This document shows positions 1-9,359 of a stretch of DNA of 39,658 bases, piece by piece. Location of the stretch: NCBI GenBank assembly GCA_934565655.1, contig CAKTIE010000017.1, positions 1 to 39,658 on the forward strand, read 5' to 3'. The first letter of the stretch is position 1. Each line of letters opens with the position of its first letter. The notes under the pieces were generated by a model that searched no databases, was not told where the DNA came from, and worked only from the letters and a program-made list of their open reading frames with translations. A program made the position numbers and the translations under genes. This stretch comes from an uncultured Oscillospiraceae bacterium (lineage in GTDB: Bacteria; Bacillota; Clostridia; Oscillospirales; Oscillospiraceae).

Positions 1-40
1 ATAAAAAGAACACCATCCGTATGGATGGTGTTCTTTTTAT
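1..40. terminator. bidirectional rho-independent terminator
   Basis: An 18-bp perfect inverted repeat (1-18 against 23-40, loop GTAT) has an A-run at one end and a T-run at the other, so it can stop transcription from either side. It ends the minus-strand HD-domain gene that stops at 150, or a plus-strand gene outside the window. Nothing else recognisable lies between 41 and 149. Confidence 0.85.
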
Positions 41-149
41 GTATAATTCCGCTTCGCTCGAATAGCTGGGCGGGGCAGATTGGCGTTTACAAAGGGAAAA
101 AGAATCCAAACTGTATAGATAGAACGCGATATAACCATTTGTATATAAC

Positions 150-713
150 TTATTCGCCCTTTGCCACCTTTTCCTCCGTCTCTTTCCGGACGGCCTCACG
201 CAGCTGCGTCAGGTAAGGCGAGAAAGCTACATTGTCGTTGGCATAAGTCATGTTCAGCTCGTATTCCAGTGGCAGCCAGTTTTCCAGCGGTGACTCGTTG
301 TGAGAGATCACCGCCTCCAGCTTGTCCAGTGCCTTATAGACCTTGGCCTCAGGCGTTTCCAGTGCGTCCATCTCGGCATAGAGCGCCGCCATGTCCTCCC
401 GATAAGGCTGGGGTAGGGAAGCCACCCATTGGGCCAGCAATCCGTCCTCCTTGGCAGTGTCTGCGGCGGTCTTTTCAAAGGAAGGAATGTCTCCGGTGAA
501 GCACTCGCCCAGATCGTGGATCAGGCACATCTGCATTACCTTATCCATATCCAGCTCCGGAAATTCATCCCGCATCAGGAAAGCCATCAGCGTGACCCGC
601 CAGCTGTGCTCCGCTACGCTTTCATGGCGGCCCTGGCTGGTGTAGCAATGACGTGTGGTATCCTTCAGCCGTTCCACGGTGTGCAGCACGGCAAGCAGTT
701 CGTTGGGATTCAT
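150..713 (-). CDS. HD-domain hydrolase, YfbR/HDDC2-like 5'-nucleotidase
   Basis: 187 residues. The HD metal-site pattern is visible: H36 in VAEHSW, H66-D67 in LIHDLGE, and D130 in ALDKLEAV, in the arrangement of the YfbR/HDDC2 family. Those enzymes dephosphorylate deoxynucleoside monophosphates in the cytoplasm; the exact substrate here is inferred. The start at 713 is chosen because AAGGAGG lies just upstream (722-728); the frame stays open further but runs back through the ftsZ terminator. It sits 68 bases behind ftsZ with that terminator between, so it is expressed by read-through or from a promoter I could not identify. A terminator at 1-40 follows it. Confidence 0.8.
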   Translation of the reverse strand: MNPNELLAVLHTVERLKDTTRHCYTSQGRHESVAEHSWRVTLMAFLMRDEFPELDMDKVMQMCLIHDLGECFTGDIPSFEKTAADTAKEDGLLAQWVASLPQPYREDMAALYAEMDALETPEAKVYKALDKLEAVISHNESPLENWLPLEYELNMTYANDNVAFSPYLTQLREAVRKETEEKVAKGE

Positions 714-737
714 GATAATAACCTCCTTGATTGAAAG

Positions 738-771
738 AAAAGGCCGTTTACCTGCGGGTAAACGGCCTTTT
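738..771 (-). terminator. terminator behind ftsZ
   Basis: Arms AAAAGGCCGTTTACC (738-752) and its complement (757-771) enclose a 4-base loop, and on the minus strand the stem ends in TTTT. It begins 11 bases past the ftsZ stop, so it closes the division/cell-wall cluster, while the symmetric A-run lets it work in both directions. Confidence 0.85.
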
Positions 772-781
772 GCATTGCACA

Positions 782-1891
<1,110 letters not shown>

Positions 1892-1943
1892 GTTCGTTTC
1901 CTCCGGCAGAAATGGTATAAAAACGACAATTCGTCCAAATTTA

Positions 1944-1961
1944 AATACTATATCTAGTATT
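1944..1961. promoter_or_regulatory. inverted repeat overlapping the ftsZ -10/start site
   Basis: AATACTA (1944-1950) and TAGTATT (1955-1961) form a 7-bp inverted repeat around TATC. It overlaps the 3' half of the ftsZ -10 box and covers the expected transcription start, where a repressor would bind. No binding protein is known to me for this sequence; it could also be chance in an AT-rich promoter. Confidence 0.4.
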
Positions 1962-1987
1962 ATATTGCGGAATAGCCCGCAGGTCAA
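1959..1987 (-). promoter_or_regulatory. ftsZ promoter (sigma-A type)
   Basis: On the minus strand TTGACC (1982-1987) and a perfect TATAAT (1959-1964) are separated by exactly 17 bases. This lets ftsZ be transcribed independently of the upstream cell-wall genes. Assignment is by consensus match only. Confidence 0.75.
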
Positions 1988-2052
1988 GTGCAAACGGCTG
2001 ATTTTCAAAAAAAGTTCATTGCCGCTGACGAAACGTGTATCCTGGCGGTATT

Positions 2053-2811
2053 TCAGCTGGGGATAAAGCTGGCTTTGCCCTCCTGGGTCATGTCGATGGC
2101 ACCCTTTTCATTGATCTCAAGGCGTTCGACGACAGCAAGCAGATAATCCAGCTTGTAATCGAAATCCGCGTCCCAGCGGAAGGTCACATCAAACCGATCC
2201 AGATACCGCAGCATGACGGAGGCGCTGTCGCTCAGGTCGATGGACTGCACATCCGCCAGCATGTTCTTGTCCCGCAGCAGCCCCAGCAGCGTCAGCAGAA
2301 GCTGGGCGGAGGCCTGCTCCTCCTCGGCCACCTGAATGGCGGTGCCCACCTGCGGCTCCAGCAGGGACAGGCCCTTCACCATGGCGTATTTTGCAGACGC
2401 GCTGGCAGCCTTGCAGTCCACGATCTTGCCGTCGCCAGACAGCAGCCACAGCTTACCCTCCTGCTGCACGGCAGCCGGCGCGGTACACTCCGTTACGGTC
2501 ACCACCAGCGTGTCGGGCAGCTGGCGGCTGATCCGAACGGTCTCCACATAGGGCAGGGCGGCGGTGATCTGCTCGGAGGCGTTGTATTTGTTCAGAAAGA
2601 ACATATTGTCGCCGGTCTGTATCCCGGCGGCCTCCACGATCTGATCGGCCGTGTACCGGCTGTTGCCGGTAACGGTGATCTTCTCCACCTTGAAAAACAG
2701 TGCCAGCGCCACGGCGATCGCGCCGCAGATGGCCACAAAGACCAGTATCTTATACAGGAATGAAAACCGTCCCTGACGCCGTCTGCGGTTGTATCTGCTT
2801 CGTCTGGCCAT
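2053..2811 (-). CDS. ftsQ: cell division protein FtsQ/DivIB
   Basis: 252 residues. A very basic cytoplasmic N-terminus (many Arg in the first 15 residues) is followed by one membrane segment at about 20-40 and a POTRA domain beginning [18 protein letters not shown] (about 42-110), then a divergent beta domain. This is the bitopic layout of FtsQ/DivIB, which bridges FtsL/FtsB(DivIC) and the septal synthase. It follows murA by 12 bases in the same transcript. The C-terminus ends close to the ftsZ promoter region with no terminator between. Confidence 0.88.
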   Translation of the reverse strand: MARRSRYNRRRRQGRFSFLYKILVFVAICGAIAVALALFFKVEKITVTGNSRYTADQIVEAAGIQTGDNMFFLNKYNASEQITAALPYVETVRISRQLPDTLVVTVTECTAPAAVQQEGKLWLLSGDGKIVDCKAASASAKYAMVKGLSLLEPQVGTAIQVAEEEQASAQLLLTLLGLLRDKNMLADVQSIDLSDSASVMLRYLDRFDVTFRWDADFDYKLDYLLAVVERLEINEKGAIDMTQEGKASFIPS

Positions 2812-2823
2812 AGTGTATCCTTT

Positions 2824-4089
2824 CTATATCTCTGATCCCTCCGCGGTAGCGATCTCCGCGCCCAGCGACCGCAGGTCACCGGCGAGATCCATGTATCCCC
2901 GCTGGATGTGGTGAATGTCGTGTATTTGTGTGATGCCCTGTGCCTGCAGGGCGGCCACCGCCAGCGCCGCGCCGCCCCGAAGGTCGGTGGAACGTACCGC
3001 GGCGGCATGCAGCTCCGGTACGCCGCAGACCACGGCCACCCGGCCCTCCAGCCGGATATCCGCGCCCATCCGCAGCAGCTCCGGCACATGGCGATAGCGG
3101 CTCTCGAACATGTTCTCCACGAACATGGTGGCGCCCTCGCTGCGCAGCAGCGCCGCCATCAGCAGGGCCTGCGCGTCGGTGGGGAAGCCGGGATAGGGGG
3201 AGGTGCGTACCGGCGCAACGGCACGCAGGTGTCCGTCACTTTCCAGTGTGATGGCGTCGCTTTCACATTGCAGGCGGCAGCCCGCCTGATGCAGCGCCGT
3301 GGTAACGGTGGCAAGGTGTCGGTAGTTGATGCCCTCCAGCGTGATTTTCCCGCCGGAGGCCGCCGCCGCGCACAGGTATGTAGCGGCAGCGATGCGGTCA
3401 CCGATGCAGCGGTGGGTGCAGCCGTGCCGTGCGCCGCCGCCCTGTACGGTGATGGATGAGGTGCCTGCGCCGTGGATGGCAACGCCCATCTTTTGCAGAA
3501 AGTCCTGAAGATCCACGATCTCCGGCTCCCGCGCCGCGTTGGAGATCACGGTGACGCCCTCCGCGCCGCAGGCGGCCAGAATGGCGTTTTCCGTGGCGCC
3601 CACGCTGGGCAGCGTCAGCACGATATCCGCGCCCTGCAAATGCGCGGCCCGGCACAGCAGGCTTCCGCCCAGCTCGGTAATGTCCGCGCCCAGTGTCCGC
3701 AGGGCGGTCAGATGCAGGTCGATGGGCCGTGGGCCAAGCTCACAGCCGCCGGGATAGGACAGCTCCGCCTGGCCGCAGCGGCTGAGGATCGCGCCCAGAA
3801 AGATGACGGACGAGCGCATTCTGCGCATCAGCGTCTCGGGAATGTCCCAGCGGCTGATGTGAGTGGTATCCACCAGCAGATCGCCGCCGTCCCATTGGGC
3901 GGTGCAGCCCAGATGCCGCAGGATCTCTGCGGCGGTCTCCACGTCGCTGAGACGGGGACAGGCCACAAGGCGGCAGGTATCCCCCGCCAGCACTGTGGCG
4001 GCCAGCACCGGCAATACGCTGTTCTTGGCGCACTGCACCGGTATCCGGCCATGGAGAGGGCGTCCGCCCTCAATCGTCAGATATGCCAT
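2824..4089 (-). CDS. murA: UDP-N-acetylglucosamine 1-carboxyvinyltransferase MurA
   Basis: 421 residues, the usual family length. It catalyses the first committed step of peptidoglycan synthesis, transfer of enolpyruvate from PEP to UDP-GlcNAc. K22-N23 (CAKNSVLP), the catalytic cysteine C116 in YPGGCELGPRP, R120-type contacts and the FPTDAQA segment with the catalytic Asp are all present. Having Cys rather than Asp at 116 predicts a fosfomycin-sensitive enzyme. It lies between murG and ftsQ; a hairpin at 4093-4137 covers its ribosome site. Firmicutes often carry two MurA paralogues, so a second copy elsewhere is possible. Confidence 0.95.
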   Translation of the reverse strand: MAYLTIEGGRPLHGRIPVQCAKNSVLPVLAATVLAGDTCRLVACPRLSDVETAAEILRHLGCTAQWDGGDLLVDTTHISRWDIPETLMRRMRSSVIFLGAILSRCGQAELSYPGGCELGPRPIDLHLTALRTLGADITELGGSLLCRAAHLQGADIVLTLPSVGATENAILAACGAEGVTVISNAAREPEIVDLQDFLQKMGVAIHGAGTSSITVQGGGARHGCTHRCIGDRIAAATYLCAAAASGGKITLEGINYRHLATVTTALHQAGCRLQCESDAITLESDGHLRAVAPVRTSPYPGFPTDAQALLMAALLRSEGATMFVENMFESRYRHVPELLRMGADIRLEGRVAVVCGVPELHAAAVRSTDLRGGAALAVAALQAQGITQIHDIHHIQRGYMDLAGDLRSLGAEIATAEGSEI

Positions 4090-4092
4090 ATC

Positions 4093-4137
4093 GCTCCGCC
4101 TTTCAGATGGTTTTACCCATCCTATGCCGGGCGGAGC
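4093..4137 (-). promoter_or_regulatory. stem-loop masking the murA ribosome-binding site
   Basis: In the murG-murA gap GGCGGAGC and GCTCCGCC pair (4093-4100 with 4130-4137), and an inner GATGG/CCATC hairpin (4106-4110 with 4117-4121) closes the loop. The SD-like GGCGGAG of murA is inside the outer stem, four bases from its ATG. There is no T-run, so this looks like translational control or RNA processing rather than a terminator. Confidence 0.45.
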
Positions 4138-4145
4138 TTGCCCTG

Positions 4146-5258
4146 TTACAGCAGGGACATAAGGGTGTTGTAGATGCGCTCGGTGGCGTCGGGGATGCCC
4201 AGCTCCCGCATACCGGCGGCCATGGCCTGCCGCTTTTCGCTGTCGCGGAGGATGGCGGAGGTCTCGTCAAACAGTGCCTTTCCGGTGGCCTGCTCCTCCG
4301 TCAGCACCACAGCGCCGCCGTGGCTCTCCAGCATCCGGGCGTTCTTCTCCTGATGGTTGGCCACCACATAAGGGGAGGGCACCAGAATGGCGGGCATGCC
4401 AAGGGCCGTTACCTCGCTGAGGGTGCTGGCGCCGGCCCGGCTGATGACCAGATCGGCGGCGGCCATCACCACCGCCATATCATAGATGTACTGCCGCACG
4501 TCCAGCATGGGGCTGCTGAGTCTGCGTTTTTCCAGCTCGCCGGAGATATGGGGCCAGTCGCTCTTTCCGGCGGCATGGATGTGATGGAAGGGGAAACCGG
4601 CCTGCCGCTCCTGCTCAAAGAAGTCCAGCATCCGCGCGTTCATGGTGGCCGCGCCCAGGCTGCCCCAGAAGGAGGCCACCAGCGGCTTATCGTCGGTATA
4701 GCCCAGCTTCTGCCGGGCCTGTTCCTTCGTCAGCTCAAAGAAACCGCCCCGCACCGGCGTGCCGGTGACCACCACCTTGTCAGGGTGCTTGTAGTGGCGG
4801 CGGCAGTCCTCAAAGCCCACCATCACGCAGTTCACGCAGTCCTCCAGCAGCTTGGTGGTCAGACCGGGGATCATGTTGGACTCGTGTACGGCGGTGGGGA
4901 TGCGGTGCCGGGCGGCGGCCTTGACGGCCGGATAGCTGGCATAGCCGCCGGTGCCCACCACCAGATCGGGCTTGAAGCGGGCAATAATGGCGTTGGCCTC
5001 CCGGCGGGAGGTCACCAGCGTTTTAGCAGTTTTGAAGTTGTGCCGCAGTCCCTCCGGGGACAGGGAACGGCGGAAATTGCTGACCTCCACGGCGGCGAAG
5101 TCATAGCCCGCCTTTTCCACAAGGCCCCGCTCCATACCGTTGGGAGTGCCCACAAACAGCACTCGCGTGGCGGGATCCTTCTCCTGCATATACCGCGCCA
5201 GCGCCAGCGCCGGGTTCACATGTCCGGCGGTGCCGCCGCAGGTAAAGATCACATTCAT
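4146..5258 (-). CDS. murG: MurG, lipid II synthase (UDP-GlcNAc transferase)
   Basis: 370 residues. MurG adds GlcNAc to lipid I at the inner face of the membrane. The N-terminal glycine loop CGGTAGHVNPALALA (8-22), the second glycine-rich loop SFWGSLGAATMN, and the UDP-GlcNAc-binding segment RAGASTLSEVTALGMPAILVP followed by NHQEKNA are the GT28 hallmarks. An AAGGAG ribosome site precedes the ATG. It begins 16 bases after ftsW, fitting the usual ftsW-murG pairing in which lipid II is made beside its polymerase. Confidence 0.95.
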   Translation of the reverse strand: MNVIFTCGGTAGHVNPALALARYMQEKDPATRVLFVGTPNGMERGLVEKAGYDFAAVEVSNFRRSLSPEGLRHNFKTAKTLVTSRREANAIIARFKPDLVVGTGGYASYPAVKAAARHRIPTAVHESNMIPGLTTKLLEDCVNCVMVGFEDCRRHYKHPDKVVVTGTPVRGGFFELTKEQARQKLGYTDDKPLVASFWGSLGAATMNARMLDFFEQERQAGFPFHHIHAAGKSDWPHISGELEKRRLSSPMLDVRQYIYDMAVVMAAADLVISRAGASTLSEVTALGMPAILVPSPYVVANHQEKNARMLESHGGAVVLTEEQATGKALFDETSAILRDSEKRQAMAAGMRELGIPDATERIYNTLMSLL

Positions 5259-5274
5259 AGTAAGTAAGCTCCTT

Positions 5275-6483
5275 TTATCCGTTTCGCGGCGCGGGGATCT
5301 GCCGGGAGACGCTCAGTACGATGCCCATTTCCACCAGCTGCAGGGCAAGCGCCGTGCCGCCGTAGCTGAAGAAGGGCAGGGAGATGCCGGTGGCGGGGAC
5401 AAGGCCCGACACCACGGCGATGTTGAGAAACACCTGCAAGCCCAGATGGGTCATAACGCCCACCACCAGCAGCGTGCCGAATCGGTCGCGGGCGTGGAGG
5501 GCGATCCAGAAGCCCCGTAGCAGCAGCATGGCGAAGATCAGCATGATGACGCACGCGCCGATCAGGCCCAGCTCCTCGCACACCACGGCGAAGATGAAGT
5601 CGTTGTGCTCCTCCGGCAGGTACATGAACTTCTGGCGGCCCTTGCCAAGGCCCAGTCCCAGCAGTCCGCCGGAGCCGATGGCGATCAGGCTCTGCACCAT
5701 CTGATAGCCATCGTCGCTCATGTCCAGCCATGGGTCATGCCACATGGCGATACGGCTGGCGCCATAGGAGATGACACCGGATTCCACCAGCTTCACAAAC
5801 AGCACTGCCACGGCGGCCACGCCGCCGATGCCCGCGCCGATGAGCCAGCCCTGCATGCCGCCTACCGCCATCATCACCGCGCCGGTGCCTACGATCAGGA
5901 TCGTGCCGGACAGATGGGGCTCCAGCAGCATCAGAATGGAGATCACGCCCAGAATGATGGCGTAGGGCAGAATACCCTCCCGCCATTGCAGCATTTTTTC
6001 CCGCTTTTTGGAAATGCTGTCGGCAAAGTAGACGATGACCGCCAGCTTGGCGATCTCCGACGGCTGGAAGGTGAATACATTTTCAATACCCAGCCAGCGG
6101 GTAGCGCCGTTGTTGGTGATGCCCACATGGGGAATGATCACCAGGATCAGCAGAAAGACCGAGAAGCCCAGCAGTAAGCGGGCCGCGCCGCGCCAGCGCT
6201 GATAGTTGACTTTTGCCACCACGAACATGGCGGAAAGGCCCAGCGCGGCGAAGATCGCCTGCCGCTTGAAGTAATAGGCGGGGTTTCCGGTCTCGTAATA
6301 GGCGGAGGGGAAGCTGGCGGAGAACAGCATCACAAGGCCGATGGCCGTCAGCAGAAGGGTCAGCAGCAGGAAGGGAACGTCCATACGTCCGCCTTTGGCG
6401 GCCAGCAAATGCTTGCGCTCCACGGCCTTGCGGCGCATTTTTTCCGCGTGCCTTACAGGGGGCTGGTGGGGATGCTGCGGCAT
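5275..6483 (-). CDS. ftsW: SEDS-family peptidoglycan polymerase, FtsW/SpoVE
   Basis: 402 residues with about ten hydrophobic segments after a basic 35-residue cytoplasmic head. SEDS features include MLFSASFPSAYY after TM1, TFQPSEIAKLAVIVYFAD, and the C-terminal ATGISLPFFSYGGTALA motif. SEDS proteins polymerise lipid II together with a class B PBP, here probably the PBP at 9360-11633. The context murG-murA suits either vegetative FtsW or the sporulation paralogue SpoVE, and sequence alone does not separate them. AAGGAGG lies upstream of the ATG at 6483. The 240-base gap from mraY is filled with repeats. Confidence 0.93.
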   Translation of the reverse strand: MPQHPHQPPVRHAEKMRRKAVERKHLLAAKGGRMDVPFLLLTLLLTAIGLVMLFSASFPSAYYETGNPAYYFKRQAIFAALGLSAMFVVAKVNYQRWRGAARLLLGFSVFLLILVIIPHVGITNNGATRWLGIENVFTFQPSEIAKLAVIVYFADSISKKREKMLQWREGILPYAIILGVISILMLLEPHLSGTILIVGTGAVMMAVGGMQGWLIGAGIGGVAAVAVLFVKLVESGVISYGASRIAMWHDPWLDMSDDGYQMVQSLIAIGSGGLLGLGLGKGRQKFMYLPEEHNDFIFAVVCEELGLIGACVIMLIFAMLLLRGFWIALHARDRFGTLLVVGVMTHLGLQVFLNIAVVSGLVPATGISLPFFSYGGTALALQLVEMGIVLSVSRQIPAPRNG

Positions 6484-6528
6484 GAGACGTTCCTCCTTTC
6501 TGTGGGATGTTGGGGGATGTGGTATCCA

Positions 6529-6643
6529 AAGCCTCCCCTGTGTAAGGGGAGGTGGCGCGAAGCGCCGGAGGGGTTGACATGTTAACGGACAATCCCCCAG
6601 TCAGCCTTGCGGCTGACAGCCCCCTTTACACAAGGGGGCCTTT
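6529..6643. repeat. extragenic multi-hairpin repeat, copy 1 (MITE/REP-like)
   Basis: About 115 bases made of successive hairpins: CCTCCCCT/AGGGGAGG, GGCGC/GCGCC, GTCAGCC/GGCTGAC and GCCCCCTT/AAGGGGGC. Its two ends are imperfect inverted repeats of each other. A second, closely related copy lies at 25026-25134. It carries no ORF and is therefore non-autonomous. Here it interrupts the dcw cluster between mraY and ftsW. Confidence 0.8.
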
Positions 6644-6658
6644 GATTTGTGCGTCCTT

Positions 6659-6717
6659 GTTGGCGCGGGGCGTCGGGGACGCCGTCCCCTACAAAAGTCG
6701 TCAAATTTTGCGCCAAC
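6659..6717. repeat. second inverted-repeat element between mraY and ftsW
   Basis: GTTGGCGC (6659-6666) pairs with GCGCCAAC (6710-6717) around an inner GGGGAC-GCC-GTCCCC hairpin (about 6676-6690). It begins 6 bases beyond the mraY stop. It could be an RNA-processing or attenuation structure or another dispersed repeat; there is no clear T-run after the outer stem. Confidence 0.5.
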
Positions 6718-6723
6718 GATCTT

Positions 6724-7749
6724 TTACATGGCCAAAAATCTTCCATTCACCGCCACAACGGCCAGCAGGCAGAAGATCAGGCTCACCGTGGCGAATACCG
6801 CCACCACCTTCTTCTCGCTCCAGCCGCACATCTCGAAATGATGGTGCAGCGGGGCCATTTTGAAGATCCGCTTGCCGTGGGTCAGCTTGAAATAACCCAC
6901 CTGGATGATGTCGGACAGCGTCTCGCAGATGTAGACGAAGCCCACCAGGATCAGCACCAGCGGCATGTCGTAGGCGAAGGCCAGCGCCGCCACCGCACCG
7001 CCCAGAAACAGGGAGCCGGTGTCACCCATGAACACCTTGGCGGGGTAGTGATTATACAGCAGGAAGCCCGCCAGGCCGCCGAACAGGGCGGCGCTGAAAA
7101 TGCTCAGCTGGGTGTAATATACGGGGATGGCCGCCAGCACCAGATACTGGGGCATATAGCCGCAGCCTTCCCACGCGAAGAAGGCCGCCACCGGCAGCGT
7201 CACGCTGCTGGAAAGGCCGTCGATGCCGTCGGTGATGTTGACAGCGTTGACGGTGCCCACGATGACGAAGGCGGCAAATACCAGATAGACACCCCAGTTT
7301 AACACGAGATAGGTGTTGAAAAAGGGCACATACAGGTTGGGGCTCAGCATTCCCTCGTACCGCATCAGGCACAGGAAGGCCACCGCCGCCGCCAATTGCA
7401 GCAGGAATTTCTGGGGCGCGGTCAGGCCGGTGTTCTGATGGTGCTTCACCTTCTGATAGTCGTCGATATAGCCGATGCCGCCGAATACCAGCGCGAACAG
7501 ATACACATACAGGTGCTGGAAGCTGCCTGCCAGCATACCGGCCCAGCCGCAGATCACGATGGCCACGCCGATGCCGATGATGAACATCAGCCCGCCCATG
7601 GTGGGCGTGCCTTGCTTGGACATATGCCACTTGGGGCCGATCTCCTTGATGCTCTGGCCCGCCTTCAGGCGGACGAGGGCCGGGATGAGAAGCTTACCCA
7701 CCACGGCGGTGACAACAAAGCTGACAATGGCAGCCAGAATAATTTCCAT
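6724..7749 (-). CDS. mraY: phospho-N-acetylmuramoyl-pentapeptide transferase MraY
   Basis: 341 residues with about ten membrane spans. MraY moves phospho-MurNAc-pentapeptide onto undecaprenyl phosphate to give lipid I. Family motifs are WHMSKQGTPTMGG (41-53), the catalytic pair D96-D97 in GYIDDYQK, NAVNITDGIDGL, and the C-terminal HHHFE Mg/uridine-site motif. It lies 48 bases after murE; murF, which would make its substrate, is not in this cluster. The ribosome site (GAAAGAGAG) is weaker than those of its neighbours. Confidence 0.96.
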   Translation of the reverse strand: MEIILAAIVSFVVTAVVGKLLIPALVRLKAGQSIKEIGPKWHMSKQGTPTMGGLMFIIGIGVAIVICGWAGMLAGSFQHLYVYLFALVFGGIGYIDDYQKVKHHQNTGLTAPQKFLLQLAAAVAFLCLMRYEGMLSPNLYVPFFNTYLVLNWGVYLVFAAFVIVGTVNAVNITDGIDGLSSSVTLPVAAFFAWEGCGYMPQYLVLAAIPVYYTQLSIFSAALFGGLAGFLLYNHYPAKVFMGDTGSLFLGGAVAALAFAYDMPLVLILVGFVYICETLSDIIQVGYFKLTHGKRIFKMAPLHHHFEMCGWSEKKVVAVFATVSLIFCLLAVVAVNGRFLAM

Positions 7750-7797
7750 GTGAACGACTCTCTTTCTTTTGCCTTGCGGAAAGGCGTTTTCTCTGGT

Positions 7798-9240
7798 TTA
7801 CATTTCCTTCAGGTGCTGGGCCACGATGACCCGTTCATCCATGGGGAAGTGCTGATGGTTGATCTCCTGATAATCCTCGTGGCCCTTACCGGCCAGCACG
7901 ATCACATCGCCGGGCTGGGCGTGATCCATGGCGTAGTGGATGGCCTTGACACGATCCGGCTCCACGGCGTAGGCGGTGCAGCCCTTCATGCCCTCCAGAA
8001 TATCGTTGATGATGGCCATAGGCTCCTCCGTCCGGGGATTGTCGGAGGTGACCACGCTGAAATCCGCCAGCCGTGCCGCGATCTCGCCCATGACGGGGCG
8101 CTTGGTGCGGTCGCGGTCGCCGCCGCAGCCGAACACCACCACGGTGCGGCCCTTGGCAAAGCCCCGCACCGAGGTCAGTACGTTTTCCAGCGCGTCGGGC
8201 TTGTGGGCATAGTCGTTGAGGATGGTGAAGCTCTTGCCGGGAGTGGGGATGATCTCCATGCGGCCCTTCACGCCGTGGTTCTTCGCCAGCGCGTCGGCAC
8301 ATTCGGCGACAGGCACGCCCAGATTCCAGCAGGCGGAGATGGCGTCCAGCGTGTTATACACGGTGAAAATGGCGGGGATGCCCACATGGACGTGGGCCCA
8401 TTCGGTGTCCGCCTCGGCGTCGTAGTCCACGCTGCCGGCATGGAGCTGGATGTTCTTGGCGGAGAGGTCTGCCTCGCCCTTGGCGCTGTAACTGAAGGTG
8501 CGGCAGGGGCAGTGAGCCAGCATCCGCTCATGCCACGGATCGTCGGCGTTGTAGATGGCCACGTCGCAGCGGTCGAAGAGTATGGCCTTGGCGTCACAGT
8601 AGGCCTCCATGGTATGGTGGAAGTCCAGATGATCCTGGCTGAGGTTGGTGAAGATGCCCACGGCGAACCGGATGCCGTACACCCGATCCAGCACCAGCGC
8701 GTGGGAGGAGACCTCCATCACCACATGGGTGCAGCCCGCGTCGGACATCTGGCGGAACAGCCGGTGCAGCTCGAAAGATTCCGGCGTGGTGCGCTCGGTG
8801 TGCAGCACCTGATCGCCGATCATGTTCTGGATGGTGCCCACCAGACCCACCTTGGCCCCGGCCTTCTGCTCCAGAATGCTCTTGATGAGGTAGGTGGAGG
8901 TGGTCTTGCCGCTGGTGCCGGTGACGGCGATCATGGTCATTTCTTTGGCGGGATGGTCGAACCAGTTGCCGCCCATCAGCGCCAGCGCCCTGCGGGAGCT
9001 TTCCACCTGCACATAGGGGATGTCTCCCTCCGGTACGCGCTCGCATACCACGCAGGCCGCGCCCTTTTCGGCGGCCATGGGGATGAAGCGGTGGCCGTCC
9101 ATCGCCTCGCCGCTGATGGCCACGAATACGTCGCCCTTTTCGGTGGTGCGGGAGTCATAGCTGATGCCGGTGATCTCCGTCTCCATATCGGCGGTGGCGG
9201 ACAGGATCTCCAAGCCCTTCAATACATCTTTTAATTTCAT
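7798..9240 (-). CDS. murE: UDP-MurNAc-tripeptide ligase MurE (meso-DAP type)
   Basis: 480 residues. The order is an N-terminal UDP-binding domain, a central ATPase with P-loop VTGTSGKTTSTYL (GTSGKTT 108-114), and a C-terminal ligase domain. DNPR at 400-403 is the signature of enzymes that add meso-diaminopimelate; Lys-adding enzymes lack this Arg. The cell wall is therefore predicted to be DAP-type (A1gamma), as in most spore-forming clostridia. AAGGAG precedes the ATG, and the 119-base gap before it holds an extended -10 promoter. Confidence 0.95.
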   Translation of the reverse strand: MKLKDVLKGLEILSATADMETEITGISYDSRTTEKGDVFVAISGEAMDGHRFIPMAAEKGAACVVCERVPEGDIPYVQVESSRRALALMGGNWFDHPAKEMTMIAVTGTSGKTTSTYLIKSILEQKAGAKVGLVGTIQNMIGDQVLHTERTTPESFELHRLFRQMSDAGCTHVVMEVSSHALVLDRVYGIRFAVGIFTNLSQDHLDFHHTMEAYCDAKAILFDRCDVAIYNADDPWHERMLAHCPCRTFSYSAKGEADLSAKNIQLHAGSVDYDAEADTEWAHVHVGIPAIFTVYNTLDAISACWNLGVPVAECADALAKNHGVKGRMEIIPTPGKSFTILNDYAHKPDALENVLTSVRGFAKGRTVVVFGCGGDRDRTKRPVMGEIAARLADFSVVTSDNPRTEEPMAIINDILEGMKGCTAYAVEPDRVKAIHYAMDHAQPGDVIVLAGKGHEDYQEINHQHFPMDERVIVAQHLKEM

Positions 9241-9293
9241 GGAACGATCTCCTTTTATCCTGTTTTGCGGCGGACAGTCGCCGCGCTATGTCC

Positions 9294-9301
9294 AGTATAG
9301 C
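9294..9301 (-). promoter_or_regulatory. extended -10 promoter upstream of murE
   Basis: On the minus strand TGCTATACT (TGn plus TATACT; -10 hexamer at 9294-9299) stands 54 bases before the murE ATG, with no good -35. It would allow murE onward to be expressed apart from mraZ. A GCGGCG/CGCCGC hairpin (9267-9284) follows in the leader. Confidence 0.4.
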
Positions 9302-9359
9302 AGGCAGAAAACGCAAGTGAAATGGGATTATATGCTATAAATATTGCAAAAGATGCGCA

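Noticed and set aside
6724..7749. WecA/TagO-type transferase instead of MraY
   Set aside because: HHHFE, the pentapeptide-transferase motifs and the position after murE fit MraY only.
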